This document shows positions 35,650-44,395 of a DNA stretch of 64,000 nucleotides, piece by piece. The stretch is from contig CM121341.1 of NCBI GenBank assembly GCA_051530055.1, positions 8,060,001-8,124,000 on the forward strand, read 5' to 3'. Both the position numbers and the translations under genes were made by a program. The DNA comes from Neoechinorhynchus agilis. Lineage: Eukaryota > Acanthocephala. Position 1 is the stretch's first letter. The number at the start of each line of letters is the position of its first letter. The notes under the pieces were generated by a model. The model was given only the letters and a program-made list of their open reading frames with translations, ran no database searches and had not been told where the DNA came from.

Positions 35650-35735
35650 TTATGTTTGGTGATTTAAAAAAATAGAGACTGAATTTTATTGATTCCTAAT
35701 ATTTCACTTCCTTTCCTAATCAACAAACCAAATTT
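35650..35735. repeat. Decayed solo copy of the satellite-founder fold-back element
   Basis: TATGTTTGGTGATTTAAAAA-AATAGAGACTGAATTTTATTGATTCC on the left and AATCAACAAACCAAATTTA on the right match the ends of the element at 12366-12545. The centre is deleted. Confidence 0.6.
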
Positions 35736-36075
35736 ATATACTTAATTGGTATTGATTTTTGTAAACAGAATTTCTGGTGTCCTTTTTCTAAAAACTAATT
35801 TCAAGTCCTCATTTGTGGATATTTTAAAAAGCAGCTTTTGGCTTGGAATCTGAGCTTTTCCACGCTCAAAAGGGATTAAAACCCAATTGGAAATATCCAA
35901 AGCGTTCAGATCTGCACGAATAGTCGTTAATTGTTAACCGTTAGTAAATATTCATCTCCATTTTGGTATTTGGAAAGATTCTCCTCTTCTAAAGTTTTTC
36001 TACGAACATTTGATTAAATTTAATTGATAACTTTGCACTTTTAAATTAGTTTCACTTTTTGAGACAAAATATCTC

Positions 36076-36163
36076 GCTAGCAGTACAACGGGGCAATGCT
36101 GCCAGCGTGATGGCGACGGTCGAGGAAGGACAAAAGCTGGAATTGGGCGGGAGGTGGTGAGTG
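36076..36163 (+). repeat. Dispersed 87-bp repeat, copy 2
   Basis: Nearly identical over its length to 23214-23300, with one or two differences near GGAATT(T/G)GG. Flanking sequence is unrelated, so the ends define the unit. Confidence 0.75.
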
Positions 36164-36371
36164 TGTTAATTGTCGAGAAATGAAGATTGATTGAATACAT
36201 TTGTAAACAGGAGAAATTAAAATTAAATTGTGTTTCATATCATTGTTTTTCAGGAATTTCAACACTGATGTAAAGTATAAAACAGACTTTTTGTCTAAGA
36301 GAGATGTTAATATTTTACTCAGGACCTAAATATCTATACCTACAAATTAATTTTTAGAAATTAATTTTAAT

Positions 36372-37325
36372 CTACCGGGAATTAACTTTGGGAACGACTG
36401 CTCTAGTGGAATCCTCACCATCGACAACAAGAAGACGTCCAAAGGCATAACCTCTTTTTAATGGAGGACTACGTTGTTTTCCATCAATTGTGATCCTGAC
36501 TTGTCCACTTTCAATAAAATACAAAGAGTCAAAATCCTTCCCTCCATGTTTAACAATACATTCACCATCTTCAAAAATGATTTGTTCTATCGCATTGACT
36601 AACTGCTCCCTCGTATTATCATCCATTCCTTTAAAAAACGGATTATTTTCAAGTATATTCTGATAAAACGAATTGTACTGTTGGCCAACTGCTACAATCC
36701 TACTTTTGAACTGTACTTGATTTATCCACCAAAGACGACCACTGGTAACAGCACGAACGCTTGCAGTCCGTGGAGATTCGTAAAGCAAAGCGATTTCGCC
36801 AAAATATCCTCCTCGACTTATTTTATTCACCCTTTTCCCATCCTTTGTCACTTCAAACTTGCCACTTTCAACAATGTAAAACTTGTCTCCTTGATCTCCT
36901 TGACGGATTACGACCTGATTGGCTACAACATTCATTGGGACGAATGCTTCAACAACACGTTCCAACTGGGCGATTCGTAAATTGCGAGCTAAATAGAAGT
37001 ATTTGAGAACTTTTGTTATAAAATCAGCTTCTGCGTCTGTCTTGTGCCACAAAACTTCTTCTACAGCCACAGGATCGATTTCCACGCTTTTACCTACAAT
37101 TGTAAGTCGACGAGCGGATCCCAAGGCCTCCTCAAGGCACGAACTTCCATCCATCAATAAACCTCTATGCCGTTTTGATTTTTTAAGTGCATACTCAAAG
37201 CATAAATAAGAAATGTCTGAACGGCCGAGCGAGTAATTTTGTCGAACGTAGTTAATCAATCCGGAAGCGTAGTCAACAAACCCATTTGGAAGATCGAGTT
37301 CCTCAAGTAAACTTTGGCAGCTCAT
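36372..37325 (-). CDS. Type II PKA regulatory-subunit-like protein with degenerate second cyclic-nucleotide site
   Basis: 317 residues, no intron. Residues 12-52 resemble the RII dimerisation/docking helix pair (LPNGF...YVRQ...DIS...EYALKK). RRLTI at 72-76 has the R-R-x-T-hydrophobic form of a type II inhibitor site that is a substrate of the catalytic subunit. HKTDAEADF and the first CNB domain follow. Its phosphate-binding cassette is complete (GGYFGEIALLYESPRTASV, Glu177 and Arg186). The second CNB domain keeps its beta strands (IVKHGGKDFDSLYFIESGQV), but its cassette reads GYAFGRLLVVDGEDSTRA: Arg297 replaces the Glu and the Pro-Arg is missing. The protein stops soon after, without the C-helix. 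It should bind cAMP, if at all, at one site, and gate PKA unusually. Confidence 0.85.
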   Translation of the reverse strand: MSCQSLLEELDLPNGFVDYASGLINYVRQNYSLGRSDISYLCFEYALKKSKRHRGLLMDGSSCLEEALGSARRLTIVGKSVEIDPVAVEEVLWHKTDAEADFITKVLKYFYLARNLRIAQLERVVEAFVPMNVVANQVVIRQGDQGDKFYIVESGKFEVTKDGKRVNKISRGGYFGEIALLYESPRTASVRAVTSGRLWWINQVQFKSRIVAVGQQYNSFYQNILENNPFFKGMDDNTREQLVNAIEQIIFEDGECIVKHGGKDFDSLYFIESGQVRITIDGKQRSPPLKRGYAFGRLLVVDGEDSTRAVVPKVNSR

Positions 37326-37818
37326 TTTAAAAGACGTCGATGATTATCAAATCAACATGTTATAATTATAATTTGGTTACTATGGACACAAGAACTCCGT
37401 CGTTCATAAAATAACTTGTCCTCAATTCAGACTGTTGTATCCACAGCAACCTATTTATCTCTTTCAATCGAATCCTTGAAATAAGCTCCGAAAAATTGCT
37501 TGTGGATTCGAATAAAAACGAAGACTTCAAACGGTACTGTGCTGGTTGCATTTATCGCTAGCCAAATGACAAATATTCGATTAGATGAATTGGGCTCAAC
37601 TGTTTAAGATCCAACCACATTTATTAGTACGCTTAATTCTAGTCAGTGTTGTAAAGAATCAATTCCATCCAGCCACACTAAAATGAGTTTATGACTGAGA
37701 AATAGATTCTAATGGTCGTCGCAAATAGCACAAATGTGGCCAGTAACTTAATTTTACCATACGTAAAAGAGAAGATCTTTGATGCTTCGAAGATTTAAGA
37801 TTTTACACTATTTAGAGA
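37326..37818. other. Intergenic, no gene seen
   Basis: Upstream region of the PKA-R-like gene on one side and of the triplication on the other. No motif is called. Confidence 0.4.
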
Positions 37819-38697
37819 TCGTGACTCCGAGATCGTCTATTCTACGGCTCGTGATTTCGTTTCTCTTTTTCCATATCCATTAAGAAATGGCTTTAATTGG
37901 CTCAATCGAAGGAATTTGCCCAAGGGAAAGGGAGTTTTTTAGGAGTATTAAGGAAGTAGCGTTGGAACTTTGGTCACTGTTCGGCCGGACAATCTCGTGG
38001 GAAACTAACAAGGACTACAATCGTCCAGGAACTCCGGACGACATTGATATGTTTGTCGCTTTTGGACCGAGGCTAAATTTTGACCGAAGCGATAATTTAT
38101 TCGTAGAGGATCGATTTTATGGGAAGTGTCCATTTATTTAGTAATGATTTTCGTGACTCCGAGATCGTCTATTCTACGGCTCGTGATTTCGTTTCTCCTT
38201 TTCCATATCCATTAAGAAATGGCTTTAATTGGCTCAATCGAAGGAATTTGCCCAAGGGAAAGGGAGTTTTTTAGGAGTATTAAGGAAGGAGCGTTGGAAC
38301 TTTGGTCACTGTTCGGCCGGACAATCTCGTGGGAAACTAACAAGGACTACAATCGTCCAGGAACTCCGGACGACATTGATATGTTTGTCGCTTTTGGACC
38401 GAGGCTAAATTTTGACCGAAGGATAATTTATTCGTAGAGGATCGATTTTATGGGAAGGTCCATTTATTTAGTAATGATTTTCGTGACTCCGAGATCGTCT
38501 ATTCTACGGCTCGTGATTTCTTTCTCTTTTTCCATATCGATTAAGAAATGGCTTTAATTGGCTCAATCGAAGGAATTTGCCCAAGGGAAAGGGAGTTTTT
38601 TAGGAGTATTAAGGAAGGAGCGTTGGAACTTTGGTCACTGTTCGGCCGGACAATCTCGTGGGAAACTAACAAGGACGACAATCGTCCAGGAACTCCG
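37819..38697 (+). repeat. Tandem triplication of a gene 5' end (330-bp unit)
   Basis: Units start TCGTGACTCCGAGATCGTC at 37819, 38151 and 38481. Each has a leader and then an ATG opening MALIGSIEGICPREREFFRS. Units 1 and 2 read on to TPDDIDMFVAFGPRLNFDR (84 and 72 codons). Unit 2 has a one-base loss near its end. Unit 3 leaves the repeat at NRPGTPG. Identity is very high, so the duplication is recent. Confidence 0.9.
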
Positions 38698-38925
38698 GGA
38701 TTGAACGTAAATCGATTGGTTACGGTATCTTATCCGGAAGAATCGAAAGCCTTGCTCAAGTCTATGAATTTGGCCGTTTATTGCGTGTTTACGCGGGCTT
38801 TTGTGTTTTTGACTCTTCTGTCATCTGATGATTCATTCTGCGAGATGAGATTGTTTCGATCGTTGACGCGTTCTCCCCCGCCCCCGTTGTTTAGACAAAC
38901 ATTGCAAACGGATAATGCCGGATGA
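38548..38925 (+). CDS. Hypothetical protein starting in the third repeat unit
   Basis: A 125-codon frame that opens with the MALIGSIEG start and continues into unique sequence (LNVNRLVTVSYPEESKALLK...). It may be the parental gene of the triplicated unit. Proline-rich near the end. No family is recognised. Its end overlaps the SUZ gene start in another frame, so only one of the two ends is likely real or a splice lies between. Confidence 0.35.
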   Translation: MALIGSIEGICPREREFFRSIKEGALELWSLFGRTISWETNKDDNRPGTPGLNVNRLVTVSYPEESKALLKSMNLAVYCVFTRAFVFLTLLSSDDSFCEMRLFRSLTRSPPPPLFRQTLQTDNAG

Positions 38926-39163
38926 GCTTAGAGCAAAATCGCCCAATAGCTCTTTGAACGGAATGATGCGACTGCCTTTCAAGATTCTAAAGCGGCCTCG
39001 GCCTCCTCCTCCAGGGTCTCAACCGACTGTTCCAGTGCCCGAAGAGATACGTAATATCAAGACTTTTGAGCAGCGACAGCGTGAATATGACGAAGCTCGA
39101 CTCAGGATCATGGGTAAAACTGAGGAGGAAGATAGTAGGATAAACCAAAAAAATCTGAAATAA
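38915..39163 (+). CDS. Small SUZ-domain protein
   Basis: 82 residues. The SUZ motif, a conserved RNA-binding-type motif of SZRD1, R3H and related proteins, is clear: KILKRPRPPPPGS followed by IKTFEQRQREYDEARLRIMG. TTGTTTAG, an acceptor-like site, ends at about 38895, 19 bp before the ATG, so an upstream exon or leader is possible and this may be only the last exon. A short acidic tail (KTEEEDSR) ends the protein. The AATAAA within its stop region (about 39160) may be the polyadenylation signal. Confidence 0.6.
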   Translation: MPDELRAKSPNSSLNGMMRLPFKILKRPRPPPPGSQPTVPVPEEIRNIKTFEQRQREYDEARLRIMGKTEEEDSRINQKNLK

Positions 39164-39190
39164 ACCATCATTTGCATTATTTTTACATCG

Positions 39191-41199
39191 GTCGCGTCTA
39201 TAAGAGGTTTCTTGCTATCGGCAAAGGACATTCAAATGACGCTAAAGTATTAACAGCCCGGCCACCACAGTGGTCATCACAAATTCCTTTGCAAACGAAC
39301 TCTACATGGCCGGTACGGAGATGCCCAAAACTTGACCAGTTCAGGATCCCCAATAGTTTTGCGGAATGCAATTCATGTCCGTAAAACGATAGTAGCCGTG
39401 ACATTTAAACTTCGCAACTTTTGCCCGTTCGTCGCGTCTATAAGAGGTTTCTTGCTATCGGCAAAGGACATTCAAATGACGCTAAAGTATTAACAGCCCG
39501 GCCACCACAGTGGTCATCACAAATTCCTTTGCAAACGAACTCTACATGGCCGGTACGGAGATGCCCAAAACTTGACCAGTTCAGGATCCCCAATAGTTTT
39601 GCGGAATGCAATTCATGTCCGTAAAACGATAGTAGCCGTGACATTTAAACTTCGCAACTTTTGCCCGTTCGTCGCGTCTATAAGAGGTTTCTTGCTATCG
39701 GCAAAGGACATTCAAATGACGCTAAAGTATTAACAGCCCGGCCACCACAGTGGTCATCACAAATTCCTTTGCAAACGAACTCTACATGGCCGGTACGGAG
39801 ATGCCCAAAACTTGACCAGTTCAGGATCCCCAATAGTTTTGCGGAATGCAATTCATGTCCGTAAAACGATAGTAGCCGTGACATTTAAACTTCGCAACTT
39901 TTGCCCGTTCGTCGCGTCTATAAGAGGTTTCTTGCTATCGGCAAAGGACATTCAAATGACGCTAAAGTATTAACAGCCCGGCCACCACAGTGGTCATCAC
40001 AAATTCCTTTGCAAACGAACTCTACATGGCCGGTACGGAGATGCCCAAAACTTGACCAGTTCAGGATCCCCAATAGTTTTGCGGAATGCAATTCATGTCC
40101 GTAAAACGATAGTAGCCGTGACATTTAAACTTCGCAACTTTTGCCCGTTCGTCGCGTCTATAAGAGGTTTCTTGCTATCGGCAAAGGACATTCAAATGAC
40201 GCTAAAGTATTAACAGCCCGGCCACCACAGTGGTCATCACAAATTCCTTTGCAAACGAACTCTACATGGCCGGTACGGAGATGCCCAAAACTTGACCAGT
40301 TCAGGATCCCCAATAGTTTTGCGGAATGCAATTCATGTCCGTAAAACGATAGTAGCCGTGACATTTAAACTTCGCAACTTTTGCCCGTTCGTCGCGTCTA
40401 TAAGAGGTTCTTGCTATCGGCAAAGGACATTCAAATGACGCTAAAGTATTAACAGCCCGGCCACCACAGTGGTCATCACAAATTCCTTTGCAAACGAACT
40501 CTACATGGCCGGTACGGAGATGCCCAAAACTTGACCAGTTCAGGATCCCCAATAGTTTTGCGGAATGCAATTCATGTCCGTAAAACGATAGTAGCCGTGA
40601 CTTTTAAACTTCGCAACTTTAGCCTGTTCGTCGCGTCTATAAGAGGTTTCTTGCTATCGGCAAAGGACATTCAAATGACGCTAAAGTATTAACAGCCCGG
40701 CCACCACAGTGGTCATCACAAATTCCTTTGCAAACGAACTCTACATGGCCGGTACGGAGATGCCCAAAACTTGACCAGTTCAGGATCCCCAATAGTTTTG
40801 CGGAATGCAATTCATGTCCGTAAAACGATAGTAGCCGTGACATTTAAACTTCGCAACTTTTGCCCGTTCGTCGCGTCTATAAGAGGTTTCTTGCTATCGG
40901 CAAAGGACATTCAAATGACGCTAAAGTATTAACAGCCCGGCCACCACAGTGGTCATCACAAATTCCTTTGCAAACGAACTCTACATGGCCGGTACGGAGA
41001 TGCCGAAAACTTGACCAGTTCAGGATCCCCAATAGTTTTGCGGAATGCAATTCATGTCCGTAAAACGATAGTAGCCGTGACTTTTAAACTTCGCAACTTT
41101 AGCCTGTTCCTCGCGTCTATAAGAGGTTTCTTGCTATCGGCAAAGGACATTCAAATGACGCTAAAGTATTAACAGCCCGGCCACCACAGTGGTCATCGC
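39191..41199. repeat. 240-bp tandem array, 8 full copies plus a partial
   Basis: Units begin GTCGCGTCTATAAGAGGTTT at 39191, 39431, 39671, 39911, 40151, 40391, about 40630, 40870 and 41110 (partial). The first five are essentially identical. One is 239 bp. The last three carry a few shared variants (TTTAGCCTGTTC). On the minus strand each holds part of a reading frame (KCHGYYRFTDMNCIPQNYW) that continues beyond the unit only in the single copy at 57000-57232. A gene or element fragment was therefore circularly amplified. Confidence 0.95.
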
Positions 41200-42189
41200 A
41201 AACTACGATGACCCTGGGAGCTATGCTGAACACTTTGATTTATCCTCCGATGTTATTCTCCAATTTCAATCAAATCTGAAATGGGATTCAAACTTTAAAA
41301 TTTGTCTCCTCAGACGCCTCCGACATTTAGGAATCCCTTTACCTGATCTCTTTAAATTTTACTTCGCGTTTATTTTACTCTCCATCACCTACGATTATCC
41401 CGTCTTCTGCAACCTTTCAAAATCTCAAATCTTTCGTCTTGAAATTCTTCGTAAAAGAGCATCTAAAATTTGCCCAGCTGACTTTCCCCCACCGAATGCA
41501 TTGATGTTATTTTCATTAAACAATCAAAACGCCTCTCAACCCTTGAAACACAATTTCGACCACATATCGATCATTTTTCTCATGAGCACAACAATCGTAA
41601 TCCTATTCGTTTCATCCTCCTTTACCTCACACCTCTCTCGACCTCTGCTTCTTTTTCCTTACCGCCAAATCTTCTCGGATATCATAACCTGAAATGAACC
41701 TGAGAAAAGACAAAACCTCACAAGCTCTCTTGTAAACAATAACCACCAATTCCCACAAGAACGGACATCCCCGGATCGGACATTCCCACCCGACCAAAAC
41801 AATAATACACTAAATAATCAACAACCGCATTCTTTGAACAACTCTGAACTCGAGTGTTTACGAGGACCCAAAGGTACATGGGTCCTGTTTTTTGCGCATC
41901 AACAAATAAAAGTGTTATTATTGCCTTAAGCACGATAATCAAACCGATGTTGTCTACCATTTTACCGTTTATTTTTATCATACGAAATGAAGCACACAAA
42001 ATGTCATCACTTTTTCACGAATTTCAATCGTATTCAATCTGTAAAATATGGACTCGCAAAATATCTCGTGGCTTTTTATAACCCTCTCGAAACTTAATTG
42101 ACCATTCGTTCGAATAGATTCGATCCTCACTGAATAAAAAGCCATTGCTTGCGCAGATTTAAGTTTCCTTGTGCTGAGATTAGAGCTAA
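41200..42189 (+). mobile_element. LINE 3' fragment (copy A)
   Basis: A frame from 41189 to 41692 reads as an RT thumb/C-terminus: LLRRLRHLGIPLPDLFKFYF, YDYPVFCNLSKSQ, FRLEILRKRASKICPADFPP. The rest to about 42187 is a 3' tail. The first 52 bp recur directly after it at 42190-42241, so a second unit starts and is cut off. An inverted copy lies at 55990-56999. Confidence 0.7.
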
Positions 42190-42571
42190 AAACTACGATG
42201 ACCCTGGGAGCTATGCTGAACACTTTGATTTATCCTCCGATTAATTATATTTTAAAATTGGAAATGAAAGGCTTTCCGAAACACAAATTTATTCATTCTC
42301 TGAACTATAATGCACTCAATGTAATCACAAAACAGCGAAGGGAAATTCATTCGTTAGATTTATATCAAATGCCGGAACATAAATGTCCTTTACTAATGGA
42401 GGATTTGAGTTGTATAAGAACGAGAATTGGGGCGAAAAGTAAAAGAATTGAAGAAAATGATCACAAGGCTTTGAATGATAGAGCTTCAAAAAATAAAATA
42501 TTGAAAGCTTTAACGTTACTATTTTCAAAAATATAAGTAGAATAGAAATTTTTAAATTAATTTGATGGCCG
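42190..42571. other. Spacer with repeat pieces
   Basis: Begins with the 52-bp second start of the LINE fragment. Then 42264-42310 matches a 46-bp stretch also found beside both TFIIS-N-repeat genes (46140-46186 inverted, 61830-61877). An open frame to 42536 is not recognised. Confidence 0.5.
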
Positions 42572-43991
42572 ATGAGCGACGCGATTTCAATTAATGCAGA
42601 TGGAAAGTTTGAGAATTATTATTCACTGTCAAATAAAACAATTCCCTGTCCTAACGGCTACATCCACCCGCTTCCCGACGACAGATCGCTGGTATTCACT
42701 TTTGATCTATATTGCGATCGGAAATTCTTAAAGGATATTCCACAGCCAGCCTTTTTCATAGGATCAGTAATTGGGGCAGCCGTTTTGTCAATGTTTGGCG
42801 ACAACTTTGGTAAGAATCCAATTGCTCTTCTCGGGACTTGGATCAATATCATATTCGGAATCGGCTGTGCACTTTCAAACACCATCTAAATCGGATGCAT
42901 CCGTTCAGTTAAAATCATTATATCTTGTTATTGATCGGAATCATCTTGATATTTTTTATAGTATTCCGTTTTTTTATTTGGAATTTGCTGGCAGATTGGT
43001 CAACTTTCTTGTTACATTCTCAGGATTGAAGTTTTTGCGGCAGAATACCGAGGCACCCGTGTATAATGGCTAATTTCATTTGGGGTGTAGGAATGTTGAT
43101 GTTGGATTTAGTCGCTTATTTTGTTAGAGGATGGCGGAATCTTTATTTGGCAGTTTATCTTCCAGTCGCAATCACTGTACTCTATTATTGGATTATGAGA
43201 GAAAGTTTATTTTGGCTTGCAGTTCATTAACGACAAGCTGATGTAAATAAAATATAAACCGAAGCATACAAAATGAATTCAACCAAACAACAAGATCAAA
43301 TATTTTTTCACTTGACGACGATATAGAACTAATAGCCGATGATTCAGAGGCCCAAACTCGTGTACCGCGGCCAAATCGGATAAAGAAAAACTTAAGAGCA
43401 ATGTTTTCGTCAATTGTGTTTCCATATTCGTTATTTTGTGGATGTCTCCTGATTTCATTGGCTTTTTTGATTATTTCGGATTTACACTATCAGCATCCGC
43501 ATTTTGGTCAAACGTCTACCTCCATTTCTTAATCACTGCAATTATTGAAATTCCACAGATTGTCCGGCTTGTACTCACATTTATAAAATCTTCCGTTCCT
43601 CTTTCAGTCAATCGAGCAGCCTTGAATGTCTTCAATCACATCGCAAAGTTGTCTGCTTCCTCTAATTCTTATATCGTTTTGATGTTCGTAACCGAGTTAT
43701 TTCCAGCGAAGTACAAACAATTCGATTTAGATTTGCTTTTTTTTCGCTGGAATAATAACGGATTTTATTCCTTTCTTGAAAGATCAGCTGACTTCTCAAA
43801 GACTCGTAACTATGCTCTCGGTTGGAGGTTTTGCACTTTTTGTTGCCATCCTGCTAATCTTTTTACCCGAGAAAAAATACCATACGATGGCAGAACTTTC
43901 TGATATGAAGGGGCTAAGACAATGTGCAAGAGAAACGTTTAATAGGATCCGGAGGAAGCCGGAGCTCCAGGGAATGACAAATGAAGATTAG
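42572..43991 (+). pseudogene. Decayed SLC22-type transporter
   Basis: Colinear with the gene at 19.6-22 kb but without TM1. Segments: FDLYCDRKFL...GDNFGKNPIALLGTW (frame 1), FGICWQIGQLSCYI and VYMANFIWGVGMLMLDLVAY...ESLFWLAVH (another frame, then a stop), YFGFTLSA...NVYLHFLITAIIEIP, ELFPAKY, and finally MAELSDMKGLRQCARE. At least four frame changes or stops separate them, so it is not translatable as a transporter. The interrupting introns of the intact gene are absent at both sites, which helps define those introns. Confidence 0.85.
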
Positions 43992-44395
43992 TGCGGGTGT
44001 TCGGGAATTGATTTAATGAAATAAAAGGACATTTTGTGACGGATTGTTGGTAGAGATTAAAATTGGCACAGCTAAGATATTTTTAAAGAAAGGTTTCCGG
44101 TTGTGTATTGGATAGCGATATTTTGCTGAACGAATAATGTAGTAGATTCGTCCAAAGCGTTCATGAGAACACTATTTTGGATCCCAAGTCGACCGTAGTT
44201 TGTTCAATCCGTATTTGCGATTGGATTAATTTTTAAGACCACATTTTGCAGACTCAGCTATCTTGAATGGAATCACCATGTCCAAAAAGGCCAGCGTAAT
44301 ATTGAGCTGTGAATTCGCTGTTAAAATAGCAATCGACTGGAATCATCTTAAACTGCTTTCTTTGTGTGCCATTCGCCGTCCTCGTTTGGGCCAGA
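43992..44395. other. Spacer before duplicated block B
   Basis: No gene is seen. Similarity to the other copy of block B starts near 44396. Confidence 0.5.

Larger units (their letters stand above)
34808..36371. other. Intergenic with element fragments, no gene seen
   Basis: Includes a decayed satellite-founder element (35650-35735) and the dispersed repeat at 36076-36163. No coding signal is seen in the rest. Confidence 0.5.

Noticed and set aside
39191-41199. CRISPR-like regular spacing
   Set aside because: The whole 240-bp unit is repeated without variable spacers, in a eukaryotic genome. It is a plain tandem array.
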